A DNA stretch of 64,000 nt from Galeopsis tetrahit (lineage: Eukaryota; Streptophyta; Magnoliopsida; Lamiales; Lamiaceae), in NCBI GenBank assembly GCA_963675135.1, contig OY776127.1, positions 87,901,182 to 87,965,181 of the forward strand. The letters are read 5' to 3'. Shown piece after piece: positions 13,312 through 24,330 of this stretch. The position numbers and the translations under genes are program-made. Below the pieces are notes generated by a model, which was not told the origin of the DNA, made no database searches, and worked only from the letters and a program-made list of their open reading frames with translations. The first letter of the stretch is position 1, and each line of letters begins with the position of its first letter.

Positions 13312-13535
13312 CTCCTTCCGTCCGTCTATAAGTTTCCCATTTTACCATTTTGGCCCGTCCGTCTATAAGTTTTCCATACCCTTTTTGGTAAGTACTTTTT
13401 CTTACACAATCTTATTTTTTCTCTCTATCTCTCTCCTCTCTCAATCACATCACTTGTACTATATCTATTTTTTAATCACTTTTCTTAATCTATGTGTCAA
13501 AAAGTAACGGGAAACTTATAGGCGGACGGAGGGAG
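13312..13535. mobile_element. Stowaway (Tc1/mariner) MITE
   Basis: The ends are CTCCTTCCGTCCG and, on the other strand, CTCCCTCCGTCCG, flanked by the TA target duplication at 13310-13311 and 13536-13537. The 224-bp length and ends are textbook for plant Stowaway elements. Complementary 'tataagtttcccat' arms fold together. Confidence 0.85.
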
Positions 13536-13539
13536 TATA

Positions 13540-14883
13540 ACATTAGAATAACAAAGACAGCATTGTATTTGGTGAAGTCTGGTTTGATTTTTTTAATGAA
13601 GTTTGGTGATGGGTTTAAGGGTTTTTTTATTCAAAAAAACAATTCTTTTTTCTGAGCGTCCAACGGTTGGAATTTTAATGCATTATTAATTTATAGTATT
13701 TCCATTTTTTTTTCTTGTTTATTTAAATCTGAAAACCTTTGCTCTAGAATTTTGGAAAATTAGTCTTCAAAACAAAATTTCTTTTTCTATTAATAATGTC
13801 AATTCAGATTAAAAGTTAGTAAAATTATCAATTTACAATTTATTTTATCTTGATTCAATGTCCGAAAGATATAAATTTACAATTAAATTAGGACTGACCA
13901 TGTTTATCATCTTATAGTTTAAATATTCTTACTTATTTATATACATTATTTTTTTATTACTACTTTAAGGTCAATTATAAAAAAAACATTTTTTTTTTTA
14001 GGGTCAAATACACATGTTAATGTGAACTCTTTTTTGTCTTTATAGTTGTGGAGATTGGCATAATATTGTTGCCAAAAAATACGTTCAAGGGTCAAAATTG
14101 CAACAATAAGCAAAATTGGATTAAATTATAAGCAAATTGAGTTTTTCAATTCATCCTTTTTCTTTAAAAAAATTAATTAAATTATAGAAAGTCTTATATG
14201 AAAATTTGTTGTTGCCAAATTATAAAAAGTTCGTGAATAAAAACGAGGGTTTACGGTATATAGGCTAACAATTTTCATTTTTTAGTAAATAATGCTAACA
14301 ATTTTCAATCAGCTACAAACATTTTTCAGTAAATAGTACTAATACATACTATTTGCACTTTTTTTTATTGGGACATTTTAAGACCACTTGCACATTTTTA
14401 ATATAGAAATTAAAATTAATGTTTTTCAAATATTATTTTATTTTTAAAATTGTCACTTTTTTTACCTATATTTTATCTTACACCTCATTAAATTAACTAA
14501 AATACTCTTCATTTATCTTACATCATCAACTACTAAATCATAATGTGTCGATTAAACTGTGCAAGTTGGTTCCTGAGATAGAAAAGTAGGAGGAAAGATA
14601 TTTGCAATTGCAAAGAGCAATATGTTTGGCTAAATCAAAGGTTCTGGAATCTACTAAAAACTTTAAATAAAAATTGGGTCCAATAATATAATCATCCAAT
14701 TTGTTCGTTATTGACAAAGACAAGCGTGTAATAAGGGTTGGAATTGAGCTGGAGTCTCCAAAGGTATGGCTCTAATTGATGGGCCCCACTCTATTTTTTA
14801 TTCAAAACAAAGAATTAATAATTTCCCCCATATAATTTACAATTACATTTTTATTCTATATTCTTGTAACTAGAGTGATTCAC
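13540..14883. other. AT-rich intergenic stretch, nothing recognised
   Basis: Long A and T runs, no frame with recognisable content and no clear repeat boundaries. Confidence 0.5.
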
Positions 14884-15262
14884 GGTTCATGAACTGTCGG
14901 TTCAACGGTCTCAGGGAGCATGAACCGAAATCGGACCATGAAGAATGGAAGGACAATTTCAATTGGTTCATGAACTGTCGGTTCAACGGTCTCAGGGAGC
15001 ATGAACCGGAATCGAACCATGAAGAATGGAAGGACAATTTCAATTTAGACGGTTCCAATTCTAAATTATTTTTATTATATATTAACTTATGGTGGAAGAA
15101 CTTTAATGAGTGGGACGTGGGCTATATTGAACCGGTTGTTCAAACCGGGAACAGGCAGTTCCGATTTTCAAATATATAGAACCGAAACTGAACCGCAATT
15201 TACACGGTTTCGATTTCGGTTCCAAATCGGAAATCGACAGTCCAGAACCATTTGAGCAACTC
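14884..15262. repeat. Repeat element containing an 81-bp tandem duplication
   Basis: A unit starting ggttcatgaactgtcgg at 14884 recurs at 14965, period 81 bp, with only a few differences. The following 200 bases are rich in 'aaccg' and 'cggttc' in both orientations, so the block folds back on itself. The outer ends tagagtgatt and caactcta hint at a small DNA transposon. Both strands stay open across the repeat, but the translations are repeat artefacts. Confidence 0.55.
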
Positions 15263-15269
15263 TACTTGT

Positions 15270-15909
15270 GAGTTGTAACTATATTATATGATAAAAACTT
15301 AGCAACTCATAAAATGAACCCCGTATTAAAAAAAATAGAGTAACACACCACGTGACAATTATTTTCGATTTTGCAACAATGATTTATATGTATAACAATA
15401 ATTCTTAGACAGTGACACTTCGTATTGTATCCATGACATTTTACATGCATAACAGTGATACTTGAAAAAAAAAACATAAACTCAAATTTACAGAAGTTTG
15501 TAACATGACAAAAATAATGCAAGAAAATATAGCAATTTGAGATTGAAAAATGGAATAATAATTATTATACATATTGAAGAAACAATGTATTCACCTTAAA
15601 AGTTATTATGTATAAACAAACCCGCCACAATACAGAACAAGTTGATAAAAATTATATAATCTACAAACTATTCACTATAACAGGAATCCCCCTGCTATAG
15701 TTCATTGTGATCATCATGCAATCAAATGTCGTGCTCCGACTACAACTCAAACCAACTTGCTCGTTAGTTGGTCGATCAACCCCAGGCAGGCGTCATGTCC
15801 CGAACTTTTGATTCTTGAAAATGAAGTTGGCAAGAGGCAGGGCTCACTGAAAACGAGGGAATGCAGCAGATGATATTTCACACGAGCACTTGTCTCGTCT
15901 TTGATTGGA
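15270..15909. other. Intergenic; 3' flank of the apyrase gene
   Basis: AT-rich, no gene recognised. The stretch next to 15910 lies downstream of the apyrase stop codon and probably includes its 3' UTR. Confidence 0.45.
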
Positions 15910-18900
15910 CTACGAGTATCTACCAATGCGTGTGGTTATGTACTTACCCTTTTCTAGATCATAAATAGTCTTCAGCTGTGGCTTTCTCCATTTTGACACA
16001 AACCATGATATAAATACGAAGACGAGGAAGAGTCCGAATAGAAGGGGCAAGGGTGACAATTCAGCCCTGATAATGGCACCCGTCCAATCAGAGTTGTTCT
16101 CATCTAACTCAGCTGCACTCTGCAGGATGAAGGCTCCTAATGCCCAGTCGAGTGGGGTATTGCGCACATGACTAGCATATTTTATCCTGCTTAAGATAAA
16201 CCCAACGAAAATGAGGTATAAAAGAATTCGGATGATGAGTAGATTATAAAATTTAAAACTATATATTGATACCTGTGATCGTCCAAAGCAATTCCAAGAC
16301 TGTCGTGAAGCAAGGCCACAATATATGCAGAAGAGAAGCAATAGCGAATTAGGTCATCTTCCTCGAGAGAACTGTATTTCTGTGTCAACTTTGACCAATC
16401 CTCGTTACAGAATTTTTGCCCAGCAACCACTATTTCCGAAAGAAAGGACTGTTGCCCCAATCTAAAGAACTATTTGATGGATGAGCAAACGAAAAATTCA
16501 GAAGAAAATAAGAGGAAAACTTAATTTCAATAATTAGATCAAAAGTAGAATGGCACCTTAGATGTATGAAAGAAATTTTCTGTTGCCAGAAATTTTCCTT
16601 GGAGCTTTGGAATAAATGTTGAGCCTATGTAGCATCTCTTATAAGAGCATTTATCTGCAACCCACAAGACGAGCGCCGTCAACCAAGTATAATATTCATG
16701 GAGTGACCTAATTCATGAGTGATGTAGAATGACAAAACAAAGAAATACATGATGAAAATACCTTGATCTTTCTGCAACAGCCTTAAAGAAGCAGATCTGC
16801 ACTCGGTGAAATTACCACTGGGAAGTAAAGTCGGTAGGTATCTTTTCTTCTCAACCAACAAAGCCTCATTTTCAGAGGCATATCCTCTAGGAGTACAAGG
16901 ATCCATTCGCTTCATGCTCTGGGAAGATTCAGTAGCTGCGTTTACAAACATATCAATTTATAAACTCTGAAACGTAGGACATAGTGATTTCCCAAAAGCA
17001 CCAACTATAAATAACATGAAGCAAGCTAACTGTCATATATGAAGGACGAAATGAGAGATTGAAATAACAATTATAAAAAGTGCATCATCCTTTTTAGTAA
17101 CGATCCACTTAAGTTAAAAGTAATAAAAGAGAAAGGATGGTGCCAGATAACAGAACATTGTTTAAGAAGCAGTACAAACAAAACCAGAAAAAATGGAAGA
17201 ACGCATTAGCTTGACATACCCAATTCGTGTCCTTCTGACACAAGAGAATCTTTCAACAAGTCAAAGGCAATATTCTGCAAAATTAGCATTATGTTAAAAA
17301 CCCAGGAAAGATACAAGACTTGCTAATCAACGGCATAATCACATTATGAATATAGCATTATATAAAACCCCTGGAAATTTACATGCAAATGTCTCATGTT
17401 GAACAAGGTTTACTGTATATGCAACGAGTAACAACCATATACTGTATGTTGTCACAATGTCAAGTAGTAGAGGTAGCAAAGACACAATACACTCTGAGAC
17501 ACATATTAATGAAGTTTTTGGGAACCAGAAAAAGGTTTAAGGCTCAGCTACTGAATAGTAATAATTTACTAATAAAAGCATGTTCATGCTAGAGAAATAT
17601 AGCATATCAATGCACTCCACATATACTAAATTATTGTGTCAAACAGATGGCAATTCCACAGAGACCCCGCTATTACCACTGATACCACGCTGCTGAAGTT
17701 GCTTCAGAAGAAGGTTACCTGGCCAAAGTTGAGCAAGCTGTGACTATATAGATTGTAAGTGAAATTCCCAAATTTAATTTTTCGATTGAACTCGGGGGGA
17801 ATTGGCTCATTCGAGACAAATGTAACCTGCAATTAGCAGAAATCGGATTTTCTATGAGCACATATGAAAATATATATGTGTGTGTGTGTGTGTACGGTGT
17901 ACCACATAACTTGTCGAGTGTACTGGCTCGGTTTCAGAAGAGCATTAATAACCCCTCAACCTTCTCTTACATATTGCATAAAAAACCATAGGAAAACGAG
18001 ATTCGAACCTGAGCTGAAGCACCACCAAGTTCAATAATCCCAGTTGTTTGTACTGGTTCGGCTCCAAGAGTTCCAAGAGCATAATTAGCCACAACCCAAG
18101 CATACAAGCCCTCATCAGACCCTAAAGCAATTGAAAGAATATTACTGAAACCATGAACAGATTGCCAAAATAGAGGATAAAAACTCAGAAAGGTTTTGTA
18201 TTCCAAGTCAACAGGCTATGAAAAGCTCCATGTTGCACATAAAGAATAGCCAACAAGAGTATTTTAAAGTTCATAAATCCGAAGGTAATGTTTGATTTGG
18301 GATTTCAAAACCAATTTTGGAATTTGGAATCCAAATATGGTTCTACTTCGGGATTTTGTGGATTTAAAAAACCACCACTACAACAACTATAAACCTACTA
18401 TCACACTTTCCAATACAATCAAGTCTCTTTCCCTCATAGTTGTTAGGGCGCAAGAGGGATCCTAGTGCCTGAGGCGCAAGGAGCCCACCTCTTGTCCTTT
18501 TTCACTAAACATCATTCATATATTAATATAACATATTTGACACACATTGTCCTACAAAATAGAGTTCAATGCCATATAAAATCACACAATAATACCAAAG
18601 ATCAAGTAATGAATATTAGAACATAATGTAACGGGATAAACACTAGAGTTGTGAAGTTAAGACTCCATTAGCACACACAAAATCAAATGTAGCAAAGGCA
18701 GCAATTAACCAATTGTCGAGTTTTGATTCTCATCCCCATCAAAGTCCTCCTCATCAACACTAAATTGGGGATCATCATCATTGTATTCTTCTTACTCATC
18801 ATCTTCCTCAAATTCAACTTCATCATCTTCATCTCTAAGTCATAAAGATGACCCTATCACACTCTCTCACTTGTTCACTTGTTTTCCTTTACCTTTACGT

Positions 18901-20045
18901 GGCTTAGCACTTGAACTACGCTCATTGATGATTTTTTTTCCTCGTAGTTTCATTTGTGGGCTCTTCAACTCCAATAGCACCACCAACCACATTCAAGATC
19001 AAACTAAAACCTTGGCTTGTGGTTGGTTAAAACCTAAAGGTTTTTCCCCGTCTCAGGAGCAGAAGGCGAACAAAGGCACACACATTAGAATCTGCACCTA
19101 GCTAAACACAAAGAAAGCTCAATACCTATAGCCTTGAGCCCTCTTTAACAAATCACCCAATCATTACAATCACACCCAAGAATAATATGCTAATACAACA
19201 TCATTAGTTCTTACACATTGTTTGGCATAAAATTAAACCTCACTCTAAATCCCCAAACAAACAAACACCATGGGGTTTTCAAAATCCACTATAAACACAA
19301 ATCAAACATCACCAATTTTACAGATGCTGCTGTGCATTTGGAAACTTCATTGATTTCCCTAATAGCTGTTGTGGTTAAGCAAACAACGACAAAAGTAGCA
19401 AACAAACAGACAACACGACTAATAACAATATGGAACATTAACACTTCATATTTTACCTGAAATAACAGTGGCCCAGTCATCACGGAACCTAAATCCAGAA
19501 GCCCTCAAAACCCTCCTGCAAACATTCAAGATCTTTTCCTGTTCAACTTTCTGCAACAGCCTCATACCAGCCGTTGCCATCAATCGAATATCGGAATCAG
19601 CCCATTTCTCCGTCGGCACATTCCTCTTCGCAAACTCCACCAGCTGCGCCACCCCACCGCCGGCCCCCTCCGGATCCTCCGCATAAGCCGACAACCCCGG
19701 ATTAACCCTCATCGAAACCAGCCCTTTCTCGGAAAAATCCACAACTAAATTCCCATCCCTAATTTCATACTTAAACACATGGATTCTAGTCCCTGTGCTG
19801 CCGCCATCGATCACGACGCCGTATTTCCTGTTCCCTTTGATCCTATTCCCGAAGAACATGAAGTAGCAGAGTAACAAAACGGCGATGGAGATTGAAGTGT
19901 ATAAACAAAATCTTGATCTGGAGTTTGGCTGTTTGTTGTTAGGGAATCTGAATCCGGGTCGGGTTTGTCGAAATTGGGACTTGGCCGGATCCATCTCTCT
20001 GTTCTCCAATCTAGGGTTATCTGTGCGGGCATTCAATCGACGCAT
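15910..20045 (-). CDS. APY6: Apyrase (GDA1/CD39 nucleoside phosphatase), APY6-like
   Basis: Eight exons in gene order: 20045-19457, 18121-18009, 17826-17719, 17274-17220, 16935-16762, 16654-16557, 16469-16273, 16186-15910. All introns are GT-AG and the frame closes at 536 aa. Apyrases remove terminal phosphates from NTPs and NDPs. A basic N-terminus precedes one membrane anchor at about residues 50-66, then the five apyrase conserved regions: VVIDGGSTGTRIHVF, LMATAGMRLL, the VISGSDEGLYAW block across intron 1, GIIELGGASAQ, and DWALGAF. A second hydrophobic helix precedes the C-terminal WRKPQLKTIYDLEKG. Two anchors and this tail match my memory of Arabidopsis APY6, so a Golgi/endomembrane or cell-surface ecto-enzyme is likely. 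The start is the ATG at 20045 (MRRLNAR), not the in-frame TTG just before it. The APY6 versus APY5/7 assignment was not tested. Confidence 0.9.
18283..19312. repeat. Foldback transposon with nested sequence inside apyrase intron 1
   Basis: The sequence ggtaatgtttgatttgggat at 18283 is matched in inverted orientation by caaatcaaacatcacc near 19300, enclosing about 1 kb of the 1.3-kb first intron. The interior carries a distinct GC-richer block (ggcgcaaggagccc, about 18440-18490) and a serine-rich simple-sequence stretch, suggesting a second insertion. It is confined to the intron, so the mRNA should be intact. Confidence 0.45.
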
Positions 20046-20573
20046 CAAATATGAAAACTTTGTGAACCATAGGACTATATTAGTAAATCATGAACAAGAA
20101 CAACCCTATGGATTCACAAAGATTTTGAATTTTGGGTTTTTTTCGTGGGAGTTGAATTTCGAGAGGGCTGTTTGATGGAAATTTCAGCCCTCTCTACGTG
20201 ATTGCTCAACACTTGAACTGTTTTACTGATTCCCTTTTTAACTTTAAAAGTGTAATTATGGGATTTTGAAGGTAATTACTAGTGCTAATTAGATTAATAT
20301 TTGCTTCACAAGACTAAACTACCACTTGATTACATTTTAGGAAGAAAACAAAAATTGCATAGTTTGTATAATCTTAATTTTGTTATCATCTTTATCAACA
20401 TGCATGACTTAAACTGTAATGCAATCTTTGAAGCTTGTCTAAGTTTGTACGGTGGTGTTTTTAAACGCAACAAACTACTTTTAAAATCATTTATCTTTAA
20501 AGTTCTCTTTTATAGTTTAAAAAAAAAAAAGTGATTTCGAAAGTTGTTAGTTTTATTTACAAACACACCCTAA

Positions 20574-20846
20574 GGGCATGTTTGTTTTGGGATTTTGAGA
20601 ATTTTGAAATTCGGATTTCAAAATTTAGTGGATTTTAAAATTCTAATACTCTTTATGTTTTGTGTTTGTTTTGGAATTTATGTAGGATAGAATTTAATTT
20701 TATAGAATAGGATTATAGGTTTTATAGGTATTTATATAGGATTTGTAGGTATTTATAGGGTTGACTTTTATATAGTTTATAGATATTTATAGGGTGGAGT
20801 TTCAAAATCTCAAATCCGAATTTTCCATCCCAAAACAAACATGCCC
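20574..20846. mobile_element. PIF/Harbinger-like MITE
   Basis: The ends are GGGCATGTTTGTTTTGGGAT and its complement, flanked by the 3-bp duplication TAA at 20571-20573 and 20847-20849, as expected for Harbinger/Tourist elements. The interior carries several copies of 'tataggtatttataggg'. Its right part forms the edge of the tandem array that follows. Confidence 0.8.
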
Positions 20847-22700
20847 TAAGAGTATGTTCGATAATATTTGGGTGTGATCTTATTAGTCATCTCTCCTCTT
20901 AATCCATCTAGAAAGTATGTTCTTGTCGGTCTTATATTATGTAGCTAGCCTTTTTAGAAAATGTGTCAATTATATTAAAATGATAAATGTGATAAAATGA
21001 GTCAATTATATAGAGAAAAGTATATAGGATTTGTAGGTATTTATAGGGTTGACTTTTATAGAGTTTATAGGTATTTATAGGGTGGAATTTTGAAATCCTG
21101 AATCAAAATCTCAAACTATAACGGGGATGGAGTTTCGAAATCCCAAATCCGAATTTCCCATCCCAAAACAAACATGCCCTAAGAGTATGTTTGATAATAT
21201 TTGGGTGTGATCTTATTAGTCATCTCTCCTCTTAATCCATCTAGAAAGTATGTTCTTGTCAGTCTTATATTATGTAGCTAGCCTTTTTAGAAAATGTGTC
21301 AATTATATTAAAATGATAAATATGATAAAATGAGTCAATTATATAGAGAAAAGTATATATGATTTGTAGGTATTTATAGAGTTGACTTTTATAGAGTTTA
21401 TAGGTATTTATAGGGTGGAATTTTGAAATCTTAAATCAAAATCCCAAACTGTAACGGGGTGGAGTTTCGAAATCCCAAATCCGAATTTCCCATCCCAAAA
21501 CAAACATGCCCTAAGAGTATGTTCGATAATATTTGGGTGTGATCTTATTAGTCATCTCTCCTCTTAATCCATCTAGAAAATATGTTCTTGTCAGTCTTAT
21601 ATTATGTAGCTAGCCTTTTTAGAAAATGTGTCAATTATATTAAAATGATAAATATGATAAAATGAGTCAATTATATAGAGAAAAGTATATAGGATTTGTA
21701 GGTATTTATAGGGTTGACTTTTATAGAGTTTATAGGTATTTATAGGGTGGGATTTTGAAATTTTGAATCAAAATCCCAAACTGTAACGGGGTGGAGTTTC
21801 GAAATCCCAAATTCGAATTTTCCATCCCAAAACAAACATGCCCTAAGAGTATGTTCGATAATATTTGGGTGTGGTCTTATTAGTCATCTCTCCTCTTAAT
21901 CCATCTAGAAAGTATGTTCTTGTCAGTCTTATATTATGTAGCTAGCCTTTTTAGGAAATGTGTCAATTATATTCAAATGATAAATATGATAAAATGAGTC
22001 AATTATATAGAGAAAAGTATATAGGATTTTTAAGTATTTATAGGGTTGGCTTTTATAGAGTTTATAGGTATTTATAGGGTGGGATTTTGAAATCCTGAAT
22101 CAAAATCCCAAAGGGCATGTTTGTTTTGGGATGGGAAATCCGGATTTGGGATTTCGAAACTCCACCCATGTTACACTTTGGGATTTTGATTTAGGATTTC
22201 AAAATCTCATCCTATAAATACATATAAACCCTGTAAATACCTACAAACCACATATAAAACCTATAAAAGTTAAATCCTACCCTACATAAATATCAAACAC
22301 AAACACAAAACACAAAAAGCATTAGGATTTTAAAATTCACTAGATTTTGAAATCCACTAGATTTTGAAATCCGGATTTCAAAATCCTCAAAATCCCAAAA
22401 CAAACATGCCCAAACTGTAACGGGTTGGAGTTTCGAAATCCCAAATCCGAATTTCTCATCTCAAAACAAACATGCCCTAACAGTATGTTGATAATATTTG
22501 GGTGTGATCTTATTAGTCATCTCTCCTCTTAATCCATCTAGAAAGTATGTTCTTGTCAGTCTTTATTAGTCATCTCTCCTCTTAATCCATCTAGAAAGTA
22601 TGTTCTTGTCAGTCTTATATTATGTAGCTAGCCTTTTTTAGGAAATGTGTCAATTATATTAAAATGATAAATATGATAAAATGAGTCAATTATATAGAGA
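20847..22700. repeat. Tandem array, unit about 332 bp, five copies
   Basis: The phrase agtatgttcgataatatttg (with small changes) begins copies at about 20851, 21184, 21516, 21848 and 22482. Spacings are 333, 332, 332 and, after removing a 302-bp insertion, 332. Each unit is unique-looking sequence (atgtagctagcc..., gagtcaattatata) followed by the right half of the MITE at 20574. The array therefore seems to have grown by unequal exchange or slippage between MITE segments. The last copy is partial and has an internal duplication of about 50 bp near 22564. Confidence 0.85.
22113..22411. mobile_element. PIF/Harbinger-like MITE nested in the array
   Basis: A complete 299-bp element with GGGCATGTTTGTTTTGGGAT ends interrupts 'atcccaaactgtaac' of the array unit. 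It duplicates AAA (22110-22112 and 22412-22414). Uninterrupted copies of the unit show the empty site. It is opposite in orientation to the MITE halves within the units. Confidence 0.85.
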
Positions 22701-22932
22701 AAATTATATAATATAGTAGTAGTAAATAAAATAAAAAAATTGTCTCGTGCACATTAGAGACTCTCGAGGCTTAATGTTTGTCACTGTCCATGGGCCTGCA
22801 ACAAGATATAGTTCTCGGCCCAAGCCCAATAGAAGGTCAAGAGCGCAAATTTAACTGGGCCAACAAGAAATAGTTGTGTCACTAATTATTTTTAATAATT
22901 AATGATAAAATAAAATATTTTCATATAAATAT

Positions 22933-23699
22933 TGATGTAGATAAATATGTCGCTCCCCAAGGAGTCGACACGTGGAGACAAGATAAATTGTGATAGTTGT
23001 GATTAAGCCAATACGTTAGAGGAACAAGATTAATACACCCCTGGGCTTAAGCAGGGGAATCAGAGGAATCAGAGTAATTGGGCCTTTGGCCCATATTTGG
23101 AGAAATTAATAGGCCTTGGGCTGGGAAAGATTTAGCCCAAGGATGGAACTATAGTCCATCTTTCTTAGCTAAGTCAAGGGAATCGTTCAAACCCACTAAA
23201 ATGGGAGCCGATAAGCTGAAGAACCGAGTCTTCAGGGTGATAAGCCGAGTCCTTAGGGATTTGAGGCCGGATTCCTCGGGATATGCCGAGAATTCAGGGA
23301 GAAGAAGTCTTCCCCTCTCCGCAGAGAGGGGCCAGGTATAAAAAGAAGGTTATTTCCATATTTTGAAGGTTAGGTTCTAAAACATACACATACGTCTTAT
23401 TCACTTGATACATTCTGATATACGATATACATTGATTTGGAGGACGAACTCCGTTATTCGCCGGAATTTCCCTAGACAACAGGGGAATTCCTCTTTGATT
23501 TCGCCTTCGATAAATTCTGACTTGAGCGTCGGAGCTTCTACGCCGGAGGCCCCCTCCGGTGTACTTTTGCAGGTCAATTTTGGACTTACGGGAAGGTTTA
23601 CACGAAGATTGTTAAAGGCGAACGAGTGATTAAGATCGTGATTAATAGTGCTCGTAAGAGAACGGCCTATATCTGTAAGCGTTCTTTTTCGACGCATCA
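22933..23699 (+). mobile_element. Solo LTR of an LTR retrotransposon
   Basis: A 767-bp block begins TGATG and ends CATCA, flanked by the 5-bp duplication AATAT (22928-22932 and 23700-23704). A TATA-like ggtataaaaaga is at about 23336, followed by a GC-rich leader with 'gacttgagcgtcggagcttc', a phrase common in plant LTRs. No internal retroelement coding sequence adjoins it, so this is a solo LTR left by recombination. It is probably Ty3/gypsy-type, but the lineage was not tested. Confidence 0.8.
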
Positions 23700-23704
23700 A
23701 ATAT

Positions 23705-24330
23705 TACTATTTTTTATGATGTAGAATATACAGTAGTCATAAATTATTATAAATTTCGTCATGAATTTTTCAAATTAGTTTTTTTTTTTTTATTGATGAC
23801 AAAATAAAATTTTATTGTGAATTCTAAATATTAAGTGACGAAAAATAAATTTATCACCATTTATCTAACATAATTTTGTATCGTAGTGAAAAAAAAATAG
23901 AATTCACAACAAAATTTTATCCCATAATAAGAGTAGCAACTAGCAAGTTAGTAAATTACTAGATTTGTTTGGCTTTTGCTTTAGAAAATAAAAAGTTTTC
24001 TTTTGGCTGTCTACATTAAATAAATGCACAATCTGCCGAATTTGTGACACATATGACGTGATTTTATTAAATAAAAAGTGTTCTTTTGGCTTTCTACATT
24101 AAGTCTAGATATTCGATTTAAGATCCGAGTAATTAGAAGATCTCAATTAAAATAGACTGATTCATCAAAAATTATTTACACTTTAAAAGTTTCGAACTTA
24201 AAGTCTACGCTACCTCGATCCGTTTCTTTCTCCATCAATCCTGAGCTTATTCTTGAAAAATTGAATTAATTATATACTCCCTCTATATATATATATGCAA
24301 CTTTGTTGGAAGTTCCATTTAAACATTTAA
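23705..24330. other. AT-rich upstream region of the transporter gene
   Basis: No gene. A short foldback with 'attttattgtgaattc' and 'gaattcacaacaaaatttta' arms lies at about 23760-23930. A TA-rich stretch (tctatatatatatatgc) near 24280, about 45 bases before the ATG, could serve as a TATA region. Confidence 0.4.

Noticed and set aside
20046..20048. Start codon of the apyrase at 20048
   Set aside because: That codon is TTG; the ATG at 20045 gives the MRR start expected for the family.
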